12,465 nucleotides of DNA from Spartobacteria bacterium UBA6821 (GCA_002452515.1 DKEN01000008.1:3701-16165); one strand, 5' to 3'. Counted from the first letter of the stretch, positions 5,901 through 12,465 are shown. Program-made: numbers and translations. Notes: generated by a model not told the origin, from the letters alone.

Positions 5901-7055
5901 CTATGCCAAGGGCTTCTCAAACAGCTCATAGGTTCGGGAACGATGCCCGCCCATGAGTTCAGCCCCTTCCAGAATCTCCACATTGTTTGCCTCGACCCAC
6001 GAGACTTCGGAAACTTCGTAACTGGCCTTTGCCACGCGGAAGCTCTCAAAGAACAACAGGGCGCTAAGCCCCTTGTCTCGGTAAGCAGGCTCCACACCTA
6101 GCACACAGAGCCGATCAGTTTTGATCTTCTGCACCTGGAGGCGCAGGGCCATCTCCAGAAATCGAAAGATTCCCTTGCGTCCACGCGAGGCATGAAAAAC
6201 CTCGTTCACATTAGGCAGCGCGAGGGAAAAACCAACTTCGCGTCCATCCATGCAGACAAAGAGAATCAATTCGGGATTGGCGATCGCCTTGAGGTCATCA
6301 GCCGCATGCAGCAGATCTTCCAGAGCGATCGGATAGAAGCCCCAGTTGCGATCAAGACACTGGTTGTAAAGGCGATGAATGATTTCCATCTCCTTCTCGA
6401 TATTCTTCATGTTGATCGGCCGCACCGTGACCTTGTCGCGCCTCTTGATACGGTTGACGATGCGATTCACACGTTCGGGGGTCTCACGTTGGAGAGGAAC
6501 CTCCCAAGCATACAGGGTGCGGACGGTCTCCAGACCCGCCGATCGGGCAAGCGATGCATAGTAAGCTGGATTCCACGGCATCGAAACGTATGTCGGCCTG
6601 TCACATCCTTCCGTCAGAATTCCGCAGTCGTCGTTGATGGAGGGATTGTAGGGACCGCGCATCGAAGTGAGTCCTTTGGATTTCAGGATCTCGGTTGCGG
6701 CATCGACAAGCGCCTGCGCCACGGAGGGGTCATTGATCGCATCAAAGAATCCAAAAAAGCCGACGGAGTCGTTGTTGTGCTTGTTGTGGGAACGGTTGAC
6801 GATGGCAGCGATTCGGCCAACGGGTTTCCCATCGCGCAGGGCGATCAGGGGATAGATTTCCCCGTGTTTGTGAACGAAAACCGACTTCGGTTCGATCAGC
6901 TTGACAACGCTACCCGGGAATGGCGGCGTGAAGCCCGGATCCGTTGCGTGAAGAATTTCCGGAATCTGCTCGAACTTGCTCAGCTCTGCCGCGGTCCGGC
7001 AGTGCAAAATCGAATACGTTCCGACGGCGGCCTGGTTCTGTGTATGCTGGGTCAT
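5901..7055 (-). CDS. GNAT-fold acyltransferase, probable bacterial ceramide synthase (bCerS-like)
   Basis: This is a 384-residue protein of the large GNAT-like family that includes E. coli YghO. Counting from the ATG at 7055, family stretches are FTPPFPGSVVKLIEP (42-56), DGKPVGRIAAIVNRSHN (75-91) and VGFFGFFD (98-105). MRGPYNPSINDDCGILTEG (132-150) and MPWNPAYYASL (159-169) follow. The C-terminal GNAT half has the acyl-donor loop VEPAYRDKGLSALLF (321-335) and the closing WVEANNVEILEGAELMGG (353-370). An in-frame TTG lies one codon upstream; the ATG is favoured because an AGGA site sits 7 nt before it. The gene starts inside the upstream spt-like gene, overlapping it by 146 nt in another frame, and is followed 20 nt later by the SDR gene. 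In this setting it should N-acylate the long-chain base made by the first enzyme, as shown for Caulobacter bCerS. Family assignment is strong; substrate is inferred. Confidence 0.78.
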   Translation of the reverse strand: MTQHTQNQAAVGTYSILHCRTAAELSKFEQIPEILHATDPGFTPPFPGSVVKLIEPKSVFVHKHGEIYPLIALRDGKPVGRIAAIVNRSHNKHNNDSVGFFGFFDAINDPSVAQALVDAATEILKSKGLTSMRGPYNPSINDDCGILTEGCDRPTYVSMPWNPAYYASLARSAGLETVRTLYAWEVPLQRETPERVNRIVNRIKRRDKVTVRPINMKNIEKEMEIIHRLYNQCLDRNWGFYPIALEDLLHAADDLKAIANPELILFVCMDGREVGFSLALPNVNEVFHASRGRKGIFRFLEMALRLQVQKIKTDRLCVLGVEPAYRDKGLSALLFFESFRVAKASYEVSEVSWVEANNVEILEGAELMGGHRSRTYELFEKPLA

Positions 7056-8241
7056 CAAAGGTTCCTAGTTCGCGGGCAATTTTTGCAAAGATTTCGAGTA
7101 CCTTGTCGAGATCTTCCTCAGTGTGGGTCGACATGAAACTGGTACGGACAATTGCCTCACCGTAGCGGACGGCAGGGTAGATCGCAGGGGTGGCAAAGAC
7201 CCCCTCTTCATAAAGTCTCTGGGCGAAGGCAAAGGCCTTGGCTTCACTACCGATTAGAATTGGGACAATCGGCGTCTGTGTTGATCCAATCTTGAATCCG
7301 ATGGACTTAAATCCCTCGTGCATCTTGCGCGTGTTGCGCCAGAGCAACTCGATGCGTTCCGGTTCCGCACGCATGATTTCAAGCGCCTTGAGCACCCCTC
7401 CAACCACGGCCGGAGCAAGTGAAGCGGTAAAAATGAAACATCGGGCCTTGTGCTTTAGGTACTCAATCATCTCTCGGGACCCGCCGATGAAGCCGCCCAT
7501 TGATCCGAGTGACTTGGAAAAGGTGCCCATGACAATATCGACATCATCATTCACACCGAAGTGATGCACTGTGCCACGTCCCTCGGGTCCGAGTACGCCC
7601 AAAGAGTGAGCCTCATCCACGTAGAGAACGGCACCGTATTCCTTTGCCGCCTTCACCATTGGGGGAAGATCAGCGATGTCTCCCGACATACTGAACACAC
7701 CATCCATGATGATGAGTCGCCCCGCTTCCTCGGGGGCGCGTTTCAGACGGTTACGGAGCGCATCGACGGAATTATGGCGATAGGGAACCAGTCTCGCCGG
7801 AGAGATCTGGCATCCCTCGATGATCGAGGCGTGGTTTTCCCGATCGCAGAGAATGAGATCATCAGATTCCAGCAGCGCCGCCAAGGCCCCCTGATTCGCA
7901 AAAAATCCGGTGGAAAAAAGCATAACCGACTCCCGCTGGAGAAAATCTGCCAGGGCCTCCTCCAATTGGTTGTGCAGTGTGATCGTACCGTTCAACAGTC
8001 GGGATCCCGTGCATCCGGCACCATATTTTCGGGTCGCTGCACAGGCGGCTTCGATCACACGGGGATCTTGGGCAAGGCCGAGATAATTGTTCGACCCGAT
8101 CATGATCTTGCTCTCTCCCTCGCAGATTACATGATTACCCAAGCTCTCCTCGATGCAGCGGAAATAAGGGTAAAATCCCTGTGCCCGGGCATCAGCTGAG
8201 TCGCTGTAATCGCGACATTTTTGAAAAAGGTCTCTTGCCAT
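6910..8241 (-). CDS. Alpha-oxoamine synthase, probable serine palmitoyltransferase
   Basis: This is a PLP-dependent fold-type I enzyme of the alpha-oxoamine synthase family, which condenses an amino acid with an acyl thioester. Key residues are visible: NNYLGLA (51-57), GCTGSRLLNGTITLH (76-90), the PLP-stacking His137 in ENHAS, Asp209 and His212 in VDEAHS, Schiff-base Lys243 in GTFSKSLGS, and Arg366 in AIVRTSF for the substrate carboxylate. The GxGCTGSR-LNGT block resembles serine palmitoyltransferases more than BioF or KBL, and the neighbouring acyltransferase and SDR support Spt (L-serine plus acyl-CoA or acyl-ACP to 3-ketosphinganine). The core ends near residue 393. The remaining 50 residues are an Arg/Ser-rich tail that overlaps the next gene. 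The start is ATG at 8241 without a clear Shine-Dalgarno site. KBL or an 8-amino-7-oxononanoate synthase are the alternatives. Confidence 0.82.
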   Translation of the reverse strand: MARDLFQKCRDYSDSADARAQGFYPYFRCIEESLGNHVICEGESKIMIGSNNYLGLAQDPRVIEAACAATRKYGAGCTGSRLLNGTITLHNQLEEALADFLQRESVMLFSTGFFANQGALAALLESDDLILCDRENHASIIEGCQISPARLVPYRHNSVDALRNRLKRAPEEAGRLIIMDGVFSMSGDIADLPPMVKAAKEYGAVLYVDEAHSLGVLGPEGRGTVHHFGVNDDVDIVMGTFSKSLGSMGGFIGGSREMIEYLKHKARCFIFTASLAPAVVGGVLKALEIMRAEPERIELLWRNTRKMHEGFKSIGFKIGSTQTPIVPILIGSEAKAFAFAQRLYEEGVFATPAIYPAVRYGEAIVRTSFMSTHTEEDLDKVLEIFAKIARELGTFDDPAYTEPGRRRNVFDFALPDRGRAEQVRADSGNSSRNGSGLHAAIPG

Positions 8242-8611
8242 GAAGGATAAACTGTCAGGGCCAGAAACTCGCAGGAAACGACTGACGTGTAAAGGAAGCG
8301 ATGATGAAATCGCTTGGCATCAGTGGCTTTTGTCAGCGGCCGATCCTATAGAAAGAATTTGGCGGCACATCCCCCATGGAGATTGACAAGATGAGCAAGA
8401 TTCAAACTTCGGGATGGGCACCCACCCGATGGGAGTCGCAATCGAAAGCCCCCCACTTATTTCACACGAAGAAAACCAAGTATGGTTTTGGTGCCCGCAG
8501 CCGGGATTCTCTACGCCAAGAAAAAAGGTGCGAAGAAGGTTCCTAAGGCTGTCGTTACCAACAAGGTGGACTCACCTGAAAGCGTTTCGCAGGGAAAGCT
8601 GTGTAAAAAAA
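8242..8611. other. Non-coding stretch between tRNA-Pro and the spt-like gene
   Basis: The 370 nt hold the leader of the spt-like gene on the minus strand. Besides the stem-loop at 8296-8315 I see no convincing promoter pair or protein gene. A short frame from 8482 (MVLVPAAGILYAKKKGAKK and on) runs straight into the antisense of the tRNA, so it is not accepted as a gene. GATGGG occurs twice around 8413-8442, without evident meaning. Confidence 0.4.
8296..8315 (-). promoter_or_regulatory. Stem-loop in the leader of the spt-like operon
   Basis: AAGCGAT (8296-8302) and ATCGCTT (8309-8315) form a perfect 7-bp stem with a 6-nt loop, and ACTGA/TCAGT outside them can add an outer stem. It lies 54 nt upstream of the spt-like ATG. 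No U-tract follows on the minus strand, so it could be an operator or an RNA leader structure rather than a terminator. Confidence 0.35.
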
Positions 8612-8685
8612 TCGGGGCGACAGGATTCGAACCTGCGACTTCTTGGTCCCAAACCAAGCGCTCTACCAAGCTGAGCTACGCCCCG
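8612..8685 (-). tRNA. tRNA-Pro (anticodon UGG)
   Basis: The 74-nt minus-strand sequence folds into a complete cloverleaf. The acceptor CGGGGCG/CGCCCCG is followed by discriminator A. The D stem is GCTC/GAGC, and the anticodon stem CTTGG/CCAAG carries loop TTTGGGA (anticodon TGG). The T stem is GCAGG/CCTGT with loop TTCGAAT. The CCA end is not encoded; the gene is followed immediately by seven T residues. It stands alone, transcribed towards the spt-like gene 370 nt away. The strong fold and proline identity make this a firm call. Confidence 0.96.
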
Positions 8686-8694
8686 GGGAGAAGG

Positions 8695-8723
8695 ACGCTA
8701 GTGGGAAGATTCCTCCTTGGCAA
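8695..8723 (-). promoter_or_regulatory. Candidate promoter of tRNA-Pro
   Basis: On the minus strand TTGCCA (8723-8718, 5 of 6 to the -35 consensus) is followed after 17 nt by TAGCGT (8700-8695, only 3 of 6 to the -10). Transcription would start a few bases before the mature 5' end. Spacing and position are good but the -10 is poor. Confidence 0.28.
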
Positions 8724-8897
8724 GAAGCGTCTGGAAAATCGCACTCCAATGGCTTGATCGCCCTGAGGAGGTTAGAGCGTATTTGTATGAATGCAGCCAA
8801 CACTGCATCGAAGATCTGAAAATGTGCGCGCAGAGCCGCGGAGATCGCAGAGGGTTTTCAAAAGACTTCATTCTAGAAACAGCAGTGGAGAATTTTA

Positions 8898-9080
8898 GAC
8901 AGGATGAACAGAACACTTAGCCGTGGGTACGTCTTGGGTAGATTGGCTGAAAGCAAACCCGTTAGGGTGAGCCGAGCGGGAGCGAGCGAGTCAAATGAGT
9001 TACAGAAACCTTATCGTTCATCCATTGGGCGAGCTGCCTTTTTTTGTAAGTCTCTTTCCTATAATCCTGTAAATCCTGTC
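8898..9080. repeat. Inverted pair of degenerate GACAGGAT repeats bounding a 155-bp segment
   Basis: GACAGGATGAACAG at 8898-8911 recurs in inverted orientation at 9067-9080 as the complement of GACAGGATTTACAG, 12 of 14 bases matching. Just before the left copy is purine-rich sequence of the CGCAGAG type (about 8830-8855). Such degenerate repeats are common in intergenic DNA of many environmental bacteria; this statement is from general recollection. No transposase is present, so if this is a mobile remnant it is non-autonomous. Confidence 0.4.
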
Positions 9081-9140
9081 CAATTGCCTTTTTAGGTGTC
9101 ATGCGCCATCTCAGCCTACAACTCTCTGCGCTTGACGGCT

Positions 9141-9217
9141 CTTGCCTCCGGCAAGCGGTGCCGCACCGGAAGGGGCTTGTAACTTCGTCACAGTCTTCCG
9201 TGCCGCATCACAGCGGC
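9141..9217. repeat. Cluster of three GC-rich hairpins downstream of the GH130 gene
   Basis: Two perfect hairpins abut: CTTGCC/GGCAAG with a 3-nt loop (9141-9155) and CGGTG/CACCG with a 3-nt loop (9156-9168). A third, GCCGC/GCGGC with a 6-nt loop, lies at 9202-9217. GCACCGGAAG (9163-9172) can instead pair with CTTCCGTGC (9195-9203), which would disrupt hairpins two and three. On the minus strand this is the 3' flank of the GH130 gene, 70-146 nt past its stop, but no U-tract follows. It may be an extragenic palindromic element, an mRNA 3' stabiliser or a structured RNA. Confidence 0.45.
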
Positions 9218-9286
9218 TTGGTTCTGCGGGAAAATCTCCCCTGGTTTTCCTCGAACAGGAACGTACAGAGATAAATCAAAATTGCT

Positions 9287-10753
9287 CTAAAGGAGGGAAA
9301 CCTTCAGGCTTTCCAAGAGACTGTCCAGCGACAGACTTGCAATGACCGAGGCGCGGTCGCTGATGGCGAAGGGAAGAATGAGTTCCCGCCCATGCAGCAT
9401 GGAACCGCAACTATAGACGACATTGGGAACATACCCTTCGCGTTCGGCACCTTCCGGAGAGAGAATCGGTTCCCGCAGCCGTCCTATCACCTTGGTGGGA
9501 TCGTTCAGATCGAGCAGTGCCGCGCCGATGCAGTACTTCCTCATGGGGCCGACTCCATGCGTGATGACCAGCCATCCCGCCTCCGTTTCAATCGGCGATC
9601 CGCAGTTGCCGATCTTGACCGATTCCCACATTTCGGAGGGGCGGAGAATCACTTGCGGATTACTCCAGTTATGAGGAGTTTCGGAAAACATGATGAACAG
9701 ATTTTCGTCATCCTGACGGGAGAGCATCGCATAGCGACCGTCGATGCGACGGGGAAAGAGGGCCATGCCCTTGTTCTGCACTGCAGTGCCATTGAGTGTC
9801 AGGATGCGAAAATGAAGAAAATCCTTGGTCTCGATAAGCTGCGGAAGAATCGCATGCCCGTTGTAGGCCGTGTAGGTGGCATAGTACATGACCGAACCAT
9901 CCTCTTCCGTGAAACGGACGAAGCGGGCATCCTCAATCCCATTGGTCTCATTGGAGGAGACCGGAAAGATAATGCGTTCACTCATCGCCAGTTTTTCGGA
10001 AAACCGCAGTTCGTAATTTGACTCGGCCAGCCAGCGAACACACTCCAGCGTGCGGGTCATTTCGTGGGAAGAAGTCTGTGTTTCGTGCCGGATCTCACCC
10101 ACACTGAGATTCAGCTCACTGAGCGTAAAATTCTCCGAAAGCGGCCTCATCACATCCGCGGCATAGGCGTTATCAAACCCCATCTCAGAGAGTTTGATGA
10201 TGAAGAGATCCTTGGAATAAGCAGGGTTGGGAACAACCTCCGGAACAGTCACAAAACGTGAAACCGGGTCGAGGGTGATCTGTCCCTTCGGAGCGATGGT
10301 CCCAGCCCGGAACTCGATCGAGGAAATATGCCCCTCTCCTGTCGCTCGGAGACTCATGATGAAACGCATCCCACCCTCTCGACTCCCGCTCTGGTCAGGA
10401 TGCGGCACGATCGAAGGATTGAAAATCGCCGCCGATTCGAGGGCGTATTCCCCGGAAAAAAGCGCACCAATCAAAAGCTCCCTTTCCTTCGAGAGCGGAC
10501 GTTGCGTGAACACATGCTTCTTCACCTTTTCATAATGGGAGAAGATCAATGGTTCGATCTCGAAATGCCGGGAAGCAAACTCCAGCCTGACCGCGTTTAA
10601 CTCATTGATGACCTCCTCCTCCGTGAGTGCCAGGGCACGCCCGATGATGGTCGTGACATGGTTGATGTCATTGGGAATGAAGGGGCGAATGATGACCCGG
10701 GCGCTCTCAGGGAGCAGGGTGACTTCATGCCGGCAGATGGGTATAGCGCTCAC
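9287..10753 (-). CDS. GH130-family glycoside phosphorylase/hydrolase
   Basis: The 488-residue product has the five-bladed beta-propeller family features of GH130, a family of inverting mannoside phosphorylases and beta-1,2-mannosidases. Visible motifs are FNPSIVPHP (111-119), LRATGEGHISSIEFR (135-149), NGIEDARFVRF (271-281, with the expected catalytic Asp275), KGMALFPRRIDGRYAML (328-344), NCGSPIETEAGWLVITHGVG (383-402) and GYVPNVVYSCG (440-450). The N-terminal ~100 residues are extra relative to short GH130 enzymes. The start is GTG at 10753, overlapping the upstream glycosyltransferase stop as GTGA, so translation is probably coupled. No signal peptide is seen; the enzyme should be cytoplasmic. 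Substrate, and whether it uses phosphate or water, are not readable here. Confidence 0.85.
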   Translation of the reverse strand: MSAIPICRHEVTLLPESARVIIRPFIPNDINHVTTIIGRALALTEEEVINELNAVRLEFASRHFEIEPLIFSHYEKVKKHVFTQRPLSKERELLIGALFSGEYALESAAIFNPSIVPHPDQSGSREGGMRFIMSLRATGEGHISSIEFRAGTIAPKGQITLDPVSRFVTVPEVVPNPAYSKDLFIIKLSEMGFDNAYAADVMRPLSENFTLSELNLSVGEIRHETQTSSHEMTRTLECVRWLAESNYELRFSEKLAMSERIIFPVSSNETNGIEDARFVRFTEEDGSVMYYATYTAYNGHAILPQLIETKDFLHFRILTLNGTAVQNKGMALFPRRIDGRYAMLSRQDDENLFIMFSETPHNWSNPQVILRPSEMWESVKIGNCGSPIETEAGWLVITHGVGPMRKYCIGAALLDLNDPTKVIGRLREPILSPEGAEREGYVPNVVYSCGSMLHGRELILPFAISDRASVIASLSLDSLLESLKVSLL

Positions 10754-12465
10754 GAGGCAGTAATGGGTTGGGGTGGGATCAAATGTTCGGCGGAGTTCAT
10801 CTCCGCCAGAGCAAGCTGGAATGCAAGGGAGGACTCCGCTCCCTGATTTTCACTCACTCGCTCGACATGAAGTCCGTCACTGCACCCTCCGGTGCTGAAG
10901 TCGTAGAGAGGGAGACCCAGATCATTCCGCCCGAGAAACCATTCGAAGGCCCTTCTGGCTTCGACGGACCACACCTGATCACTTGTGGCCCGGAATGCCT
11001 CCTGGCATGCCGAGACCATGGCCTGCGCCTCCACGGGCTGTTGGTCAAAATCAGCACGAGCACCATCCCGTTGATAGAACCCATTGCTGCCAATCGGACG
11101 AAAACACCCAGACTGGGTTGTTTGGATCGAGGCCAGCCAGCGGAGCGACTTGAGTCCGATCGTCAGCGCCTCTTCATCCGGCATCGCCTGGCCGCATTGA
11201 ATGAGCGCCTGGCAGAAGCGGGCGTTGTCATAGGAGAGACTTGCTTCAAACCAGGGCCAATGCTCTGTGGAATATTCTTCCCAGAGCGCCAGGAGTCTTC
11301 CGAGCAGCACCTTGCGCAGGGCACTCGTAGTTATTTCTCCAGGAAAACGGCCTTGAAACTCATGGATGCCCAGCAGCGTAAAACACCAGGCCCGTGGTGA
11401 GGTGAATTCCTCCACAACCCCGAGCCCGCGCAGAAAGAGTTGCTGGGAAAGCCGCCCGTGCCCCTCGTTGCGGGAACGCCCCACTCCCGTTCCCAGAGCC
11501 CAGAGCGCGCGGGCATGACTATCCTCGCTCCCCGCATCCTCCAGCCACTGCCGCCCGTGACTCATAAAATTCCGGAAGCGTCCTGTCTCGTAGTCGAGCG
11601 CAGCAGCAAGAAAAGCCAGGTAGTTTGTTGTCTGTGCCGTCAGATTCTCCTTGTGGGGGTGACCTCCGATCTCATCCAGCAGATTGCAGAGGATGTAGGC
11701 ACGGGCATTGTCATCGGTGCAATAGCCTTCGTGAAAATTGGGGACGTTGAAAATGGCGTGCTGGAAGATACCGGTGCCATCACTCATGCGAACGATATGG
11801 TCGAGTCGCAGAGGAGGAAGTTCCGAGGGGCGGCTTCCCAGCGTCCAGCCCGCGAAGGCGGCACGGGGTTTTGATTTCCTGTCCGCCCGGGCATGTTGAA
11901 ATGTCTTGAGATAGCGGCGAGCCACGGCAGGCCAGATCATCTCACGCCCCATGGCATAAGCCTCACGCCTGATCCGCTCCATCCGCTCCGGCTCGTCGAA
12001 GAATGCAATCACCCCCTCCGCGATCGCCTGGGAGTCACGGAAGGGCACCAGTGCGCCGCGTCCCTCTGCCAGCAATTCCTGCGCATGCCAATAAGGGGTG
12101 GAAACGACTGCTTTCCCCGCTCCGAAGACATAGGCAAGCGTTCCGGAAGTCACCTGCGCCTCATTGAGGTAGGGCGTCAGATAAATATCGGTCGCCCCGA
12201 TAAATTCTTTCAGATCCTCCGTGGAGACAAAGCGATTGTAGAAGATGACATGCTCCTTCACCCCGCGTTCCCGGGCGAGCCTTTCCAGGCTGATCCGATA
12301 GCGTTCCCCCTCGGTTGCCAGCAGATGCGGATGAGTCGCCCCAAGAACAAGATAGACCACATTGGGATGCCGCTTCACTATCTCAGGTAACGCCTCGATC
12401 ACATACTCGATCCCCTTCCCCGGAGAGATGAGTCCGAAGGTAAGCATGACAAGCCGCCCCTCCAC
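10750..12465 (-). CDS. GT4-type glycosyltransferase fused to a C-terminal helical domain (5' partial)
   Basis: The frame is open to the window edge. The first codon visible (GTG at 12465) is internal, because the protein enters mid-domain at VMLTFGLISPGKGIEYVIEAL, the start of the second Rossmann domain of a GT-B enzyme. In the visible numbering that domain runs to about 200, with the nucleotide-sugar region NEAQVTSGTLAYVFGAGKAVVSTPY near 101-125. Residues ~215-560 form a second, mainly helical domain. It has repeated acidic/aromatic motifs: GYCTDDNARA (247-256), EDSHARALWALG (314-325), WPWFEASLSYDNARF (403-417) and FDQQPVEAQAMVSA (473-486). This resembles an (alpha/alpha) barrel of glycosidase type. 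The stop overlaps the GH130 start by 4 nt. The pair probably acts on the same glycan. GT-B assignment is strong; the helical domain's activity is unknown. Confidence 0.83.
   Translation of the reverse strand: MEGRLVMLTFGLISPGKGIEYVIEALPEIVKRHPNVVYLVLGATHPHLLATEGERYRISLERLARERGVKEHVIFYNRFVSTEDLKEFIGATDIYLTPYLNEAQVTSGTLAYVFGAGKAVVSTPYWHAQELLAEGRGALVPFRDSQAIAEGVIAFFDEPERMERIRREAYAMGREMIWPAVARRYLKTFQHARADRKSKPRAAFAGWTLGSRPSELPPLRLDHIVRMSDGTGIFQHAIFNVPNFHEGYCTDDNARAYILCNLLDEIGGHPHKENLTAQTTNYLAFLAAALDYETGRFRNFMSHGRQWLEDAGSEDSHARALWALGTGVGRSRNEGHGRLSQQLFLRGLGVVEEFTSPRAWCFTLLGIHEFQGRFPGEITTSALRKVLLGRLLALWEEYSTEHWPWFEASLSYDNARFCQALIQCGQAMPDEEALTIGLKSLRWLASIQTTQSGCFRPIGSNGFYQRDGARADFDQQPVEAQAMVSACQEAFRATSDQVWSVEARRAFEWFLGRNDLGLPLYDFSTGGCSDGLHVERVSENQGAESSLAFQLALAEMNSAEHLIPPQPITAS

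Larger units (their letters stand above)
8686..9286. other. 601-nt non-coding region between tRNA-Pro and the GH130 gene
   Basis: No believable protein gene is present. The short frames here lack a ribosome-binding site and recognisable protein features, and their codons run through repeat-like sequence. The region holds the candidate tRNA promoter, a purine-rich repeat-like stretch at about 8828-8855, a pair of inverted GACAGGAT-type repeats (8898-9080), and a cluster of GC-rich hairpins (9141-9217). Confidence 0.5.

Noticed and set aside
6910..7058. A frameshift error joining or splitting the spt-like and acyltransferase genes
   Set aside because: Both proteins are complete on conserved sequence and the acyltransferase has its own AGGA site and ATG, so a genuine overlap explains the data better.
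6192..7136. 314-codon plus-strand frame opposite the acyltransferase
   Set aside because: It is antisense to a strongly supported GNAT-family gene, with no coherent protein features of its own.
8383..8388. TTGACA consensus -35 on the plus strand
   Set aside because: No -10 element is found at a suitable distance and there is no plus-strand gene downstream.
8488..8520. A short string resembling a decayed tRNA (T-arm-like then D-arm-like bases)
   Set aside because: No stem can be completed and the resemblance covers only a few bases each side; probably chance.
8414..8757. Plus-strand frames of 86 and 91 codons (from 8414 and 8482)
   Set aside because: They read through the complement of tRNA-Pro (the TGFEPATSWS-type string is a well-known tRNA antisense artefact). 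The basic stretch from 8482 has no homologue I recognise.
8717..8920. 67-codon plus-strand frame after the tRNA
   Set aside because: It starts with TTG, has no ribosome-binding site and runs through repeat-like DNA; no family features.
9142..9345. 67-codon plus-strand frame across the hairpin cluster and the GH130 3' end
   Set aside because: It overlaps the hairpins and the antisense of a firm gene, starts with TTG, and shows no domain.
1..12465. CRISPR array, transposase, integrase or phage genes
   Set aside because: No regularly spaced direct repeats and no recognisable mobile-element protein were seen on either strand.

Overview
The window reads as bacterial chromosome, probably from the Verrucomicrobiota or a relative. 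That placement is inferred from the look of the ribosomal and RNA polymerase proteins, the moderately high GC content, the weak or absent Shine-Dalgarno sites and the presence of sphingolipid genes; no 16S gene is present to settle it. Almost every gene lies on the minus strand. The exception is yqgE.

Positions 1-4072 hold the ribosomal protein/RNA polymerase block, transcribed right to left: rplK (uL11), rplA (uL1), rplJ (uL10), rplL (bL12) and the first 449 codons of rpoB. The window cuts rpoB at the start of the rifampicin-binding region. The rplL-rpoB gap (344 nt) is rich in structure: a long imperfect hairpin, an intrinsic-terminator-like hairpin and a 24-bp near-palindrome. The usual upstream partners secE and nusG are not next to rplK. 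A divergent yqgE (4301-4861) starts there instead, across a 228-nt gap with three inverted repeats and candidate promoters.

Positions 4879-8241 hold the most interesting locus, a minus-strand operon of three genes: an alpha-oxoamine synthase that looks like serine palmitoyltransferase, a GNAT-fold acyltransferase, and an NAD(P)-dependent extended SDR. This is the gene set (spt, bcerS, cerR) described for bacterial ceramide synthesis in Caulobacter, here contiguous and in pathway order: condensation, N-acylation, keto reduction. The first two genes overlap by 146 nt in different frames.

Positions 8242-9286 are mostly non-coding. They hold a tRNA-Pro(UGG) gene on the minus strand, a pair of inverted degenerate GACAGGAT-type repeats and a cluster of GC-rich hairpins.

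Positions 9287-12465 hold a translationally coupled pair with a 4-nt GTGA overlap: a GT4-type glycosyltransferase fused to a C-terminal helical domain (5' end beyond the window) and a GH130-family glycoside phosphorylase/hydrolase. They probably make or turn over a mannose-type glycan, but the substrate cannot be read from the sequence.
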